A stretch of DNA of 64,000 bases from Saprospiraceae bacterium (GCA_016711125.1 JADJTQ010000003.1:992001-1056000), one strand, 5' to 3'; positions 1 through 10,935 are shown, numbered from the stretch's first letter. Numbers and translations: made by a program. The notes: generated by a model not told the origin, from the sequence alone.

Positions 1-1
1 G

Positions 2-1753
2 AGCGGTGATGCCGATCAACGCGGTCTGATGTATTGGCAGGATGATGATGACCAGCGGATAATGAGTGCCAAAGGTGCCTGGCTCTATTCCCTGGATGCC
101 AAATCTGGTGCTCCTGTTAAATCATTCGGAGAAGGTGGCTGGATCCATCTTGGTGAAGCTTTGGATGTCGAAGGTCGACCTAATGTAGGATTAAACACTC
201 CGGGTTATATCTACCGTGACATGTTTATTATTGGCACTAATGTACCTGAAGACGTGCCCGGCGCGATCCGTGCCTTCGATGTTCGCACTGGGGAGCGAAA
301 ATGGATTTTCCATACGTTGCCCAGGCCGGGTGAATATGGATCGGAAACCTGGCCCCCCGACTATCTTAAAAGAACCGGTGGAGCATCAGATTGGTCTGGT
401 ATTGCCATTGATACTGCCCGGGGTATTGTCTACGCCTCCACAGAAACCGCTGGGCCTGACTTTTATGGAGGGGAAAGATTTGGCCAAAACCTCTTTGCTA
501 ATTCACTTGTCGCTCTGGATATCAATACGGGTCAACGACTTTGGCATCATCAGCTGGTGCATCACGATCTCTGGGATATGGACCTTTGTACACCACCAAC
601 CTTGCTCTCGATCACCCAAAATGGACAAAAACGCGACATCGTTGCTCAAGGGACTAAGATGGGATTGCTTTTTGTTTTTGACCGGGAAACCGGAGAACCG
701 ATCTGGCCGATTGAAGAACGACCAGTGCCTCAGTCTAAGCTTTCGGAGGTTAAAACCTGGCCTACCCAACCATTTCCGACTATACCACCACCATTGACGA
801 GTCAGCGATATACGGAAGAAGATTACTCCGACATTTCACCGCTTGCCAAACAACTCAGTATGGATGTGATTAGCCGGTCAGGTTCATCGGGCTCTTTCCC
901 TGCTCCTGGCTTGGAACAGACGATTATTTTTCCAGGCTACGACGGAGGAATGGAATGGGGAGGTTCAGCGGCCGATCCTGATGGGATATTGTATGTCAAT
1001 GTCAACGAGATCCCCTGGTTTTATCAGCTTGTGAAGACAAAGGGTCCAGATGGTAAGCCCTTACCTTTTGGTGAGCGGAATTACCTGGTGCAATGTGCTT
1101 CTTGTCATGGTATTGATCGATCAGGTTATCCGGAAGGAGGTTTCCCCTCGTTAGTCGATGTATCCCAGCGCTTGCAAAAACCTGCAGTTAAGGTGCTTAT
1201 TGATCATGGAGGAGGACGAATGCCGGCCTTTAACCAATTATCTGAAGAAAGAAAAGAAAGCATCCTGCGCTACTTGTTTAATGAACCTGAACCCCCTCGT
1301 GAATTTCAACCTGACGAAGATGGACCACCCTATGTATTTCGGGGCTTTCAGCGTTGGTTTGACCGTGAAGGGTATCCGGCTATCAAACCGCCATGGGGCA
1401 CTTTAAATGCGGTAGATCTCAATACGGGCACTATCAAGTGGAAGGTACCCCTGGGAGAGTACAAAGAATTAACCGCAAGAGGAATACCGATTACCGGCAC
1501 CGAGAACTACGGCGGACCGGTGGTCACCGCTGGGGGTCTTATCTTTATTGGTGCCACAGCGGATAGTCAATTCAGAGCATTTGATAAAAATACCGGAGAA
1601 ATGGTGTGGCAACATGATTTGCCATTAGATGGAAATGCCACTCCCAGTACTTACATGATCAACGGCAAGCAATACGTGGTCATTTCGGCAGGTGGAGCTA
1701 AAACTAACCGTCCGAAGGGTGGCACTTTGGTGGCTTTTAAGCTGCCTGATTAA
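2..1753 (+). CDS. PQQ-dependent dehydrogenase with inserted cytochrome c domain (5' end outside window)
   Basis: The reading frame is open to the left edge, so the start lies outside the window; about 584 residues are visible of a family usually near 700. The protein is a quinoprotein beta-propeller that would oxidise an alcohol or sugar in the periplasm using pyrroloquinoline quinone. Propeller blades are recognisable by repeated FDxxTGE and LDxNTG motifs. A cytochrome c segment is inserted late in the propeller: CASCHG near residue 356 (counted from base 29) and a candidate Met ligand in RMPAF near 397. The C-terminal block TENYGGPVVTAGGLIFIGAT is typical of the family. A paralogue follows 70 bases downstream. 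The substrate cannot be told from sequence, and no pqq biosynthesis genes lie in the window. Confidence 0.9.
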   Translation, partial: SGDADQRGLMYWQDDDDQRIMSAKGAWLYSLDAKSGAPVKSFGEGGWIHLGEALDVEGRPNVGLNTPGYIYRDMFIIGTNVPEDVPGAIRAFDVRTGERKWIFHTLPRPGEYGSETWPPDYLKRTGGASDWSGIAIDTARGIVYASTETAGPDFYGGERFGQNLFANSLVALDINTGQRLWHHQLVHHDLWDMDLCTPPTLLSITQNGQKRDIVAQGTKMGLLFVFDRETGEPIWPIEERPVPQSKLSEVKTWPTQPFPTIPPPLTSQRYTEEDYSDISPLAKQLSMDVISRSGSSGSFPAPGLEQTIIFPGYDGGMEWGGSAADPDGILYVNVNEIPWFYQLVKTKGPDGKPLPFGERNYLVQCASCHGIDRSGYPEGGFPSLVDVSQRLQKPAVKVLIDHGGGRMPAFNQLSEERKESILRYLFNEPEPPREFQPDEDGPPYVFRGFQRWFDREGYPAIKPPWGTLNAVDLNTGTIKWKVPLGEYKELTARGIPITGTENYGGPVVTAGGLIFIGATADSQFRAFDKNTGEMVWQHDLPLDGNATPSTYMINGKQYVVISAGGAKTNRPKGGTLVAFKLPD

Positions 1754-1822
1754 CCCTTTTGACTTTTGTATCGTATCAAGGTTTGTCTAATTACATGCCC
1801 ACTTAAACTTATAACCCGGATT

Positions 1823-3969
1823 ATGAATCGAATTTTTCCTATTAGCCAGCTGCTATTTCCTTTATTTTTCGGAGCTCAGATCATCTTTTTGGCTGGTTGC
1901 AAAAAGAAGTGACTTCGAATGATTGGCCGATATACCGAGGCGGTTCCGATGCCAACAACTATAGCCCTCTGACTCAAGTCAATAAAGACAATGTCAAAGA
2001 CCTTCAGGAAGCTTGGACCTTTTACCCTGGTGACGAAACCGAAAATTTCCGTTTCTGGAAATATGAATGCAATCCCATTGTAATTGGAGAGGTAATGTAT
2101 ATCACTTCCGCCTGGCGCCGATTATATGCCATTAATGCAAGCAATGGTGAAAAAATTTGGGAGTTCGATCCTTTGGAGGGTGCCAGAGGGGGAGGAGTAT
2201 TGAGAGGAGTCACTTACTGGGCAGGTGATGGCGAGCAACGGATTTTTGTTGCCGCTAACAATAAGTTGTTTTCCGTTGATGCAAAAACCGGTCAGATAGA
2301 TAGCCTCTTTGGTGACCGGGGTCGGATTGATCTCAATATTGATGAAGGTGGTAATCGGGACATTATGGTGCGGATAAGTACCCCTGGTATCATCTACAAA
2401 GACTTGATCATTCTTGGGGGGGCAGTCTCTGAAAGTAGTGGTGCAGCACCGGGTCATGTGAGAGCTTATAATGTGCGCACTGGTGCCCTCGTCTGGACAT
2501 TTCATACCATACCCTGGCCAGGCGAAGAGGGGTATGAGACTTGGCCGCAGAATGCCTATCAAAATAGCGGAGGGGCCAATAATTGGGCTGGCATGAGCTT
2601 AGATGAAAAACGGGCTATCGTTTATGTGCCCACCGGATCACCGACCTATGATTATTATGGTGCTGACCGGATTGGTTCGAATTTATTTGGTAATTGTATT
2701 ATCGCATTGAATGCAGCTACTGGTGCATTAATTTGGTATTATCAGACCGTCCATCATGATATATGGGATTATGACTTACCCGCAGCGCCCAATTTGATCA
2801 CTGTTGAAAAAGATGGAAAAAAAATAGACGCCCTGGCACAGCCAAGTAAGATGGGTTTTATTTATGTGTTGAACCGGGAAACCGGTGAGCCGATTTTTCC
2901 AATTGAAGAAAAACCGGTACCAGCCTCAAAAATTCCCGGAGAACAGTCCTGGCCTACTCAACCTTTTCCTTCCGCACCCAAATCTTTTGCCCGTCAATCG
3001 ATGACCGTCGACGATCTGGCAGAATTTTCAGCGGAATCATTTGAAACAAATAAAAAGATTCTCAACGGTTTATGGCATGAAGGCATTTTTACGCCCCCGG
3101 ATACTCCTGGCACCTTATTGTTCCCTGGCTCGAGAGGTGGGGCTGAGTGGGGTGGTGCCGCTGGTGATGTGGCAACGGGAATGCTCTACATTAATTCAAA
3201 TGAATCTCCTGAGCTTGGCCGAATAAGTAGAGTGAGAAAAAATCAAAACACCGCAAACGAAACACTTTTTGGAGCGGGCCAAAAATTTTATCTGACCTAT
3301 TGCGCCAGCTGTCATGGGGCAGATCGAAAAGGAATTGAAGCCAACCCCTCATTATTAGACCTTAATAAAAGATTGAAACAATCTGAGATTCTGGATAAAC
3401 TCAAAATAGGTTCTGCCATTATGCCATCTTTTGCTGGTCTGATCAAAGGTAAGGAAGATCAGATTCTGGCATTTCTGACCGAGACAGGGAAGGATGTGCC
3501 AGTTGGGCTCATAGATGGTATCGAAGATACATCAACGACCTACCTGAATATCACCGCCCATGGATATTTTTTAGACACTCTGGGTCAGCCCGCTATCAAA
3601 CCACCCTGGGGTACCTTAAATGCAATTGATTTAAATACCGGTGATTTTCTCTGGAAGATTCCTTTGGGTAATGATCCGGAACTACAGAAGCCAGGAGATC
3701 CGCCAACAGGGATCGAAAATTATGGAGGGCCCGTTGTCACCGCTGGAGGTCTGGTCTTTATTGCCGCAACTTTAGACAGTATGTTCAGGGCATTTGATAA
3801 AGACACTGGCAAATTACTTTGGGAAATCAAGTTGCCCGGAAATGGGTTAGCCACTCCGTCTCTATATATGATAAATGGCAGACAATACATTGTTATCGCG
3901 GTCAGCATAGGTGAAAATCTAAATCATGTGAAAAGTGCTGTTGTTGCCTTTGCTTTGCCAGATGGGTAG
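1823..3969 (+). CDS. PQQ-dependent dehydrogenase with cytochrome c domain, lipoprotein; frameshift after the signal peptide
   Basis: This is a tandem paralogue of the preceding gene. An ATG at 1823 encodes a lipoprotein signal peptide ending in the lipobox LAGC, but this frame stops after CKKK. The mature protein continues in another frame from 1897 (TTG) with EVTSNDWPIYRGGSDANNYS, the usual start of this family. One added A in the A5 run at 1901-1905 joins both parts as LAGCKKEVTSNDW, so the gene is annotated from 1823. Further features are propeller blades, CASCHG near residue 469 of the downstream part, a possible Met ligand in MPSF near 509, and the GIENYGGPVVTAGGLVFIAAT block. It is probably an outer-membrane or periplasmic lipid-anchored dehydrogenase of unknown substrate. 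The shift is either a sequence error or a real inactivation of export. Confidence 0.88.
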
Positions 3970-4025
3970 AGAGAGCAGAGTTCGGCAAGCTCACCCCGAC
4001 GCTGGCAGAGCAATTCCATAGTTAT
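3969..4025. repeat. Intergenic repeat fragment
   Basis: The stretch just after the dehydrogenase stop has GAGAGAGCAGAGTTCGGCAAGC followed by CTCACCCCGACGCTGGC-like sequence. It resembles pieces of the intergenic region at 11505-11660 (ATTCGGCAAGCTCATC and GAGAGAGAGCAGAATT). It is probably a degenerate member of the same interspersed family. Judged by eye only. Confidence 0.4.
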
Positions 4026-4151
4026 TGGGCAACAGCCTACGAAAAACGGCGGAGGTTATTCAACTTTTTGATCACAATGAGACCGGAGCATCTAAAAATC
4101 GCTCAGGAAAAAATAAATATTTTTAGTTCGACAATTGCAGAACTAAAAAAA

Positions 4152-4173
4152 TAATGGTATGTTTGTACCATTA
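4152..4173. promoter_or_regulatory. Perfect inverted repeat, candidate operator of the GbsR/MarR regulator
   Basis: TAATGGTA, six bases (TGTTTG), then TACCATTA: an 8-base perfect dyad that ends 13 bases before the regulator ATG at 4187. The size and place fit autorepression by a winged-helix dimer. That the adjacent regulator binds it is an inference. Confidence 0.6.
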
Positions 4174-4186
4174 AAAAGAATAAGCA

Positions 4187-4669
4187 ATGGCAGTTAGAGC
4201 AGCAAAAATGGATCAGGTTAAGCAAAAAGTGGAGCAAATGGGTGTCTTTTTTGAAAAGATAGGACATGCCCCTATGAGTGGTCGCGTCTTTGCATATCTC
4301 CTGGTTTCAGAACCGCCGTACCGTGAATTTTATGACATTCAGGAGTTTTTGGCGGCCAGCAAGAGTTCGATAAGCAATGCTATTAACCATTTAATGAACG
4401 AGGGGGTGGTTGATTACATGACTTTTAGTGGAGATCGCAAAAGATATTTTAGAGTAAATGCATCCAACTGGTTGAAGAAAACGAAGGAAGGAGTGCGTCA
4501 GGTAAGTGTATTAAGTGAACTTGTGCAAGAAGTTTTGGAAGATCGATCAGGCTCGAAACACCTTGACTTTAATGAGGGATTGAAAATGATTGTAGACTTT
4601 CAACAACACATTGCACAAGGTATTGAACAAAGTATCGCTAGCTGGGAAGCCAAACACGGAAAGGCATAA
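4187..4669 (+). CDS. GbsR/MarR-family transcriptional regulator
   Basis: A 160-residue winged-helix regulator. Residues 30-100 carry the helix-turn-helix and wing: GRVFAYLLVSEPPYREFYDIQEFL, then SKSSISNAINHLMNEGVVDYM as recognition helix, then FSGDRKRYFRVN as the wing strand. The C-terminal 60 residues are helical and probably form the dimer. It lies 134 bases upstream of a TolC/MFP/RND efflux set in the same direction, an arrangement where such regulators commonly repress the efflux genes. The perfect dyad at 4152-4173 just ahead of its start suggests autoregulation. A weaker GTTC-N10-GAAC dyad (4686-4703) lies ahead of the TolC gene. The inducer is unknown. Confidence 0.85.
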   Translation: MAVRAAKMDQVKQKVEQMGVFFEKIGHAPMSGRVFAYLLVSEPPYREFYDIQEFLAASKSSISNAINHLMNEGVVDYMTFSGDRKRYFRVNASNWLKKTKEGVRQVSVLSELVQEVLEDRSGSKHLDFNEGLKMIVDFQQHIAQGIEQSIASWEAKHGKA

Positions 4670-4802
4670 TTTTTTTGTCATTATAGTTCTTTTATTTACG
4701 AACAAAATAGATAGTAAGGAACAAAAGAAATAAATGCAATTCAGCCTGCGACTTTAACCACGAATTTTACGAAGTAATTAGAATTAATAAAAATCTATAA
4801 GA

Positions 4803-6188
4803 ATGAATTTAGGGATCAGAAGAATTGTAATAGGATCACTTTGCCTGCTGTTGGGCTGGTTGCCGGATATGTCGGCGCAATATGCCATAAGGCAAAGTCC
4901 AATAGTTCAAAAAGCCATGACCTTGGAAGAGTGTATTTTTCATGCCCTTGATCACAATCCGGATCTGCAGAGTGTCAAATTGGATGAATTAAGTGGAGAG
5001 TACCAGATCAAAGAAATTAAAGCAGCCGGATTGCCTCAGGTGTCAGGATCAGGTAGATATACCGATAATTTTTCTTTGGCAAGTCAACTTTTACCGGGTG
5101 AAATCTTTGGACAACCGGGCACGACAATACCGGTGAAATTTGGAGTAAGACATGGATTTACTGGCGGTGTTGAGCTTAATCAACTGCTTTTTAGCAAATC
5201 GTACTTCACTGGGTTGAAAGCGGCTGAAGCTTCCCGGAAATTGTATCAGTTAAATACCTTGCAGACCAAGGAAGAACTGGTCTATAATATAGCTCAGGTT
5301 TATTTTCAACTACAGATTACTGACCAACAACGGGAGATTCTTCAGGCAAATCTTGATAGGGTTGTGCAATTGATTGATATTACGCAAGCTCAATTTCAGG
5401 AAGGACTAGTTAAAAAGGTCGATGTTGATCAATTGAGGGTCAATCATACCAATCTAAAAACAGAAATTCAGAATCTGGATATCGGGTATGACCAACAAAT
5501 TAGTTTCCTCAAATTTTACATGGGTGTACCTATGGAAGAGGAGATTCAAATTGCCGGTCCTATTGATGATCAATCGGTACCTCCGTTGGATGATCAAGTC
5601 TCGTTAGGAAACAACTCAACATTGCGGATTCTGAATCAACAGAAAGACTTAACTGCCTTAGAGCTTCAGAATGTCAAAGATGGTTTTTATCCGGAACTTT
5701 CCGCATTTGCAAGTTATAATTGGCAAGGACAGACCGATAAACTGTTTGCCAAAGAAGCTCCCTTCAATAGCTTTAGTGCAGGGATGTGGGGTCTCTCGGT
5801 AAATGTTCCCATTTTTGATGGATTTCGCAAAAAGAATAAAGCACAGCAAATAATAGTAAAAGAGCGTCAACTGGATCTTAATGTTAGTCATGTGACTAAT
5901 CTGACCAGGATGGAATTTACTAATGCCTCACAACAGTTGCATCAAAGTCAAACATTGATCGAGCAGCAGCAAGAGAATATGCAACTCGCTGAGGAGCTTT
6001 ATAGCATAATCAAACTATCTTATCAGGAAGGTGTGGCGCCTCTTACCGAACTCCTAAACGCTGAGACAAGCCTTAAGGAAGCACAGACCCAATTTTTAAC
6101 CGCGACTCTACAGAGGAGATTAGCGCAGCTGGATCATTTAAAGACCAGTGGCAGATTGGTTAAATTAGTTGAGGAGTCAGGCCGCTAA
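4803..6188 (+). CDS. TolC-family outer membrane efflux protein
   Basis: A 461-residue outer-membrane channel of an RND efflux pump. The N-terminus has a signal peptide (IVIGSLCLLLGWLPDMSAQ). Two repeated OEP halves follow, with MTLEECIFHALDHNPDLQSV near residue 40 as the usual first motif, long coiled-coil helices (residues 140-240 and 340-440) and strand segments between. Length is normal for the family. It is the first gene of the efflux set; the membrane fusion protein starts 49 bases downstream. Together they should move small hydrophobic or toxic compounds across both membranes. Confidence 0.92.
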   Translation: MNLGIRRIVIGSLCLLLGWLPDMSAQYAIRQSPIVQKAMTLEECIFHALDHNPDLQSVKLDELSGEYQIKEIKAAGLPQVSGSGRYTDNFSLASQLLPGEIFGQPGTTIPVKFGVRHGFTGGVELNQLLFSKSYFTGLKAAEASRKLYQLNTLQTKEELVYNIAQVYFQLQITDQQREILQANLDRVVQLIDITQAQFQEGLVKKVDVDQLRVNHTNLKTEIQNLDIGYDQQISFLKFYMGVPMEEEIQIAGPIDDQSVPPLDDQVSLGNNSTLRILNQQKDLTALELQNVKDGFYPELSAFASYNWQGQTDKLFAKEAPFNSFSAGMWGLSVNVPIFDGFRKKNKAQQIIVKERQLDLNVSHVTNLTRMEFTNASQQLHQSQTLIEQQQENMQLAEELYSIIKLSYQEGVAPLTELLNAETSLKEAQTQFLTATLQRRLAQLDHLKTSGRLVKLVEESGR

Positions 6189-6237
6189 AACGAAAGGTAT
6201 TTATCAGCATTAAAGGGAATTTTAAATAAATCACATA

Positions 6238-7326
6238 ATGAAATTTATAAGAATTAGTATTACCATTTTAATTATCGGGGGGCTCACTGCCTGGGCCGGT
6301 CTGAAACTGACCTCCAATAAAAAGGTTATTGATGAAAAAGCCGAAATCAAAGCCGAAGTTATAACTGAAATCCCGGTGAGAATAGCTCTGGTAGAAATGC
6401 TGGAAATCGATAATAGTCTAAAATTAACCGGTGCTTTTGAAGCACGAAAGGAACTGAATATTATCGCGGAAGCTCAGGGTCGACTCACCAGCCTGGGGAT
6501 TGATGAAGGGTCACAGGTTCAGAAAGGACAGATTGTAGCTGAAATTGACGACACCGGAGTGCAGTCTCAGCTGGCTACGGCAAAGGCATCGATGGATAAA
6601 GCAAAAAAAGATGTCGAAAGGTATGAACGCTTAGTCAAGGCCGGAGCAGTTAGTCAATTGCAACTGGAGGATGTGAAATTAAATCTCCAAAACATGGAAA
6701 CCAATGTGACTGCCGTCGAACAGCAATTAAAATATACTACGGTCAAATCACCGATGACTGGCATTGTGAAAAAAGTAAAAGTGGAAGAAGGAAGTTTTGC
6801 CACACCCGGTGCTGTCATAGCAACGGTCGTAGATATTAGTAGTCTCAAAATGGTCGTAAAAGTTCCGGAAACCGATATTATGAAAGTGCGAAGAGGCCAG
6901 CCGGTAGAAATACAAACCGAAGTTTATCCGGATAAAGTTTTTAAGGGAAGTGTTAGTTTAATCAGTGTTCAAGCCGATGAAGGTCGAAAATACGATGTGG
7001 AAGTTGAGCTCCCGAATGATAAAAACTTTCAGCTTAAAGCCGGGATGTATGGTGCGGTCAAAATCACACCATCCACTACAAAAAAGGAAGAAGCACTTTT
7101 TGTGCCACGAAATGCTGTACTTGGCAGCGTGAAGGAAGCCCAGGTATTTGTTTTAATGGAAGATAAATCCGTGAAGTTAAAGCCTGTGCGTGTCGGTGAG
7201 AGCTCAGGAGAAAAGGTGCTGATCCTGGATGGGCTTTCTCTGGGTGAAAAAGTAGTGACCACTGGCCAAATTAATTTATCAGATGGTAGAATGGTTAAGG
7301 TATTGAATGAAATTGATCCGATCTAG
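6238..7326 (+). CDS. RND efflux periplasmic adaptor (membrane fusion protein)
   Basis: A 362-residue HlyD/AcrA-type adaptor linking the inner-membrane pump to the TolC channel. A single N-terminal membrane segment (residues 4-24) is followed by the lipoyl half-motif GRLTSLGIDEGSQVQKGQIV, an alpha-hairpin (about 100-155, AKASMDKAKKDVERYERLVKAG), the second lipoyl half (VKSPMTGIVKKVKVEEGSF), a beta-barrel domain and the membrane-proximal domain (VPRNAVLGSVKEAQVFVL). It lies between the TolC and pump genes, 59 bases ahead of the pump. Confidence 0.93.
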   Translation: MKFIRISITILIIGGLTAWAGLKLTSNKKVIDEKAEIKAEVITEIPVRIALVEMLEIDNSLKLTGAFEARKELNIIAEAQGRLTSLGIDEGSQVQKGQIVAEIDDTGVQSQLATAKASMDKAKKDVERYERLVKAGAVSQLQLEDVKLNLQNMETNVTAVEQQLKYTTVKSPMTGIVKKVKVEEGSFATPGAVIATVVDISSLKMVVKVPETDIMKVRRGQPVEIQTEVYPDKVFKGSVSLISVQADEGRKYDVEVELPNDKNFQLKAGMYGAVKITPSTTKKEEALFVPRNAVLGSVKEAQVFVLMEDKSVKLKPVRVGESSGEKVLILDGLSLGEKVVTTGQINLSDGRMVKVLNEIDPI

Positions 7327-7385
7327 GTTAGTTACAATTCTCATTCATTTACTACTTATTTTATTAATTTTTTCAATCACATATA

Positions 7386-10300
7386 ATGTCAATTACTGAA
7401 ATATCTGTCAAGCGCCCAACCCTTGTGGTCGTTTTATTTACCATACTTTGTTTTTTCGGCTTGATGGGATATCAAAATCTCACCTACGAATTACTACCTG
7501 ATATATCATCACCCGTATTGTCGGTCACGACCGTTTATCCAGGTGCATCTCCTGATGAAGTGGAGAATTCGGTGACCAAGAAAATCGAAGATGCTGTTTC
7601 TACCCTAGAAGGCCTGGATAAATTGCAGGCCATCTCTCAGGAAGGAGTCTCTTCCGTCATCGTACAGTTTGATTATGGGGTCGATGTCGATCAATTGGTG
7701 CAAGATGCCCAACGAAAAATTGACGCGATCAGAGCACAACTGCCCGAAGACGCTTTAGATCCGGGCATAGGCAAATTTTCCCTCGATGAAATGCCGATTA
7801 TGCGCATTGGAGCCACCTCCGATATGGATGAAGTGGCATTTACTAATTTATTTGAAAACCGGCTTCAGCAGGAACTTGCCCGAATTGAAGGGGTTGCTCA
7901 GGTAGCCCTTGTGGGCGGTGAAAACCGGGAAATCCAGGTTAATGTAGACGGTGACAAATTAAACTATTACGATCTTTCTTTACTTGAGGTTTCTCAATCG
8001 ATTAATTCAGCTAATATGGATTTTCCGACCGGTAGTGTCCGAAATAGTGATCAGGATATCCTTGTCCGCCTTTCGGGTAAAATAAAAAACCTGGATGTAT
8101 TACGCAAACTGGTATTGACTACTAAGGAAGGTGCTCCAGTTTATCTGGAAGATGTAGCTGAGGTCCATGATTTTAAAAAGGAAACGGAAACCATCAACCG
8201 GATTAATGGTAAAAATTCACTAGGTATTTTAATTACCAAACAGTCCGATGGAAATACGGTGGTGGTCGCTGAAAATGTAAAAAAAGAACTCTCCGCTTTG
8301 GAGGGTCGTTATAAATCGGACAATCTGGTATTTGAGGTTGCTCAGGATACTTCTATTTTCACCTTGGAGGCAGCTGATTCAGTGATTCATGATTTGTTTA
8401 TTGCTGTGATTTTGGTTGCGATCATTATGTTGTTTTTTCTGCATAGTCTTCGAAATGCGGTCATCGTAATGGTGGCCATTCCGGTGTCTATTATCACCAC
8501 TTTTGCCGTTATGAATATGGCGGGATTTACTTTGAATCTCATGACGCTATTGGCACTCTCGCTGGTAGTAGGAATTCTGGTTGATGACAGCATAGTTGTG
8601 TTAGAAAACATTCACAGTCATCAGGAACGCGGTAAAAATCCCTGGGAATCCGCTATCGCTGTATGGGATGAAATGGGACTATCCGTCATGTCGATTACCC
8701 TGGTCATCATCGTTGTGTTTTTGCCGATTGCCATGGTAACCGGCATGATCTCCGATTTATTATTCCAATTTTCTCTGGTGGTCGTTGCGTCAACCGCTAT
8801 TAGTTTGCTAGTTTCTTTCACTTTGACGCCTTATCTCGCCAGTCGATTTTCCCGGCTACAACACTTAGATAAAAAGAACATTCTTGATCTCCCAATCATC
8901 TGGTTTGAAAGCTTGATCACTGCCATTATGAATGGCTACGAAAGTATCTTAAAATGGACCTTAAGAAATAAAGCGATCACAGTTATCGGTATTTTGCAAT
9001 GGTTTTTGCATCGTTTACTTTGATGACCAATGGATATATTGGGTCGGAATTTGTCAGTGCCGGTGATAATGGCGAATTTCAGGTCAAAGTCGAACTACCA
9101 AAAGAATCACCGATTGAGCAAACTAATTACGTCACTCAAGAAATTGAAGACCGTTTACTCAATGATCCCAATATTGTGAGTGTTTTTACAACCGTAGGAC
9201 AAAGTAGCGGTCAGATGTCAAATACATCCAGTAGTTATTTGGCAGAGATTAATGTCAAATTAGTACCAGCTGAAGAGCGAAGTTTGAATTCGGCAGAATA
9301 TGCCGACAAGGTTAAGTCTGATCTAAAGAATAATATTGCCGGAGCAAAAATTAGCGCTTCTCCGGTGAGCATGGTCGGTGGTGGCGCCGCAGCTCCGGTT
9401 CAGATCATCTTACAAGGGCCTGATTTAAATGAGTTAATGGTTTTTGGAGAGACGGTCCAGGAAGTGGTACGGAAAGTACCGGGTACCACCGAAGTTAAAG
9501 CCACCGTCGAGGGTGGTAATCCGGAGATCGCTGTGAATATTGACCGGGAACGAATGGCTGATCTGGGGCTTACTTTAGATGTCGTTGGAGCAACCATGCA
9601 AAATGCTTTTACCGGAAACACGGACTCAAAATTTAAAGATGGAGAATACGACTATGACATCCGGGTACAACTAGACGCCTTTGACCGACGTAACATGGAC
9701 GACATTCGTAACTTGAATTTTTCTAACAAAGATAAAAACCTGATCAAGCTCAGCCAGTTTGCCGAAGTTTCATCAGCTACCGGACCGGCCCGACTTGAAC
9801 GTCAGGACAAGATTACTTCGATCACCATCGAATCGCAGGTAGTAGGCCGTGCAGAAGGAACGGTTGGTCAGGAGATTCAGGATCTGCTCACTCAAACTGA
9901 TGTACCGGTAGGGATTGATGTAACCTTCGGTGGTAATTTGGAGCAACAGCAGGAATCTTTTGCTTCACTGGGTATCGCCTTGATGACCTCGATTCTTTTG
10001 GTGTATTTGATCATGGTTGCACTGTATGACAGTTATGTCTATCCCTTTGTGGTCATGTTTTCCATTCCGGTGGCACTGATCGGATCTTTTCTGGCCTTGG
10101 CACTCGCCATGCAAAATATGAGCATTTTTGGTATGCTCGGGTTAATCATGCTGGTGGGACTTGTAGTCAAGAATGCCATTTTGATTGTCGATTTTGTCAA
10201 TCAACTAAAAGCCGAGGGCTTGCCAAGTCGTGAAGCAGTAATTCAGGGCACGATGTCGCGGTTTCGACCGATCCTGATGACAACGATCGCGATGGTCATT

Positions 10301-10510
10301 GCGATGATTCCTATTGCAATTGCAAAAGGCGCCGGATCAGAGTGGAAAAATGGACTAGCTTGGGTCTTGATTGGAGGATTAACCAGTTCGATGTTGCTTA
10401 CGCTGATCATCGTGCCGGTTATGTACCGGGTTGTTGATGGAACCAAAGAACGTTATGAGAATTGGCGTGAAAAAAGACTACTGAAACATAAAACAATCAC
10501 CCCTCAATAA
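7386..10510 (+). CDS. RND efflux pump, inner-membrane transporter (HAE1/AcrB type), with a frameshift
   Basis: The proton-driven pump, about 1041 residues when reconstructed, normal for the family. The first part (7386-9023) has TM1, the first porter domain and TM2-6, including VVGILVDDSIVVLENI with the paired Asp of the proton relay. The second part (from 8999) has the second porter domain (GDNGEFQVKVELPKES) and TM8-12. The frames meet in the T4 run at 8992-8995; one extra T gives GIFAMVFASFTLMTNGYIG, matching the TM7 region of the family. This is therefore most likely one intact gene with a one-base sequence error, or a recent inactivation. It forms an operon-like set with the two genes before it. 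Confidence 0.92.
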
Positions 10511-10526
10511 GTACTTTATGTGGTTA

Positions 10527-10569
10527 GGGGGATTTGGAAGAAAGATCTACTTTCCTTTCATCTTCCCCC
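10527..10569 (+). terminator. Hairpin after the efflux set
   Basis: GGGGGA (10527-10532) pairs with TCCCCC (10564-10569), with further pairing of GAAAG and CTTTC inside. It lies 16 bases after the pump stop. The T tract is weak, so termination is only probable. Confidence 0.45.
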
Positions 10570-10620
10570 CGTTTCGACCACTTGAAAATAGCTATTTTAA
10601 GATAATCAAACTTATTTAAA

Positions 10621-10935
10621 ATGATAAAATCACAGCAAAAGAACGAGATCACCCTTTTGATGACGGATCAAGAACGGGAGATCTACCATAAAATTAGAAA
10701 ACTCCTGGTTGAGATGGGTCATGATGATGAAGCCATTACAGAGGATGCCTCTTTTACCAATGATCTTGGTTTTGATTCGTTAGATATTGCAGAATTCGTT
10801 ATGCAAATGGAAGTGATGTTTGACATCGCCATTTCTTATGAATATATCGAAACAGGTTGCAGCACTCTTCTAGAGATTGTGCAGACCATTAGTCAACTTG
10901 AGACAGCTAACAAAGTGCGGCTCAAAGATGCCTGA
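10621..10935 (+). CDS. Acyl carrier protein
   Basis: A 104-residue acidic helical carrier protein. The phosphopantetheine attachment motif LGFDSLDIAEFVMQMEVMF lies near residues 49-67, with Ser in DSLD as the attachment site. Helix 3 (ISYEYIETGCSTLLEIVQTI) follows. Canonical members start near MTDQEREIYHKI, so translation may begin at 10660 instead of 10621. The gene stands alone, away from fatty-acid synthesis genes, and is probably a secondary carrier protein for a specialised lipid or metabolite. No partner synthase or phosphopantetheinyl transferase is visible in the window. Confidence 0.9.
   Translation: MIKSQQKNEITLLMTDQEREIYHKIRKLLVEMGHDDEAITEDASFTNDLGFDSLDIAEFVMQMEVMFDIAISYEYIETGCSTLLEIVQTISQLETANKVRLKDA

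Noticed and set aside
216..797. Long open frame (193 codons) inside the first dehydrogenase gene
   Set aside because: It overlaps the PQQ dehydrogenase in another frame and has no family features.
2122..2562. 146-codon minus-strand frame
   Set aside because: It lies fully inside the second dehydrogenase gene, whose propeller motifs are continuous there.
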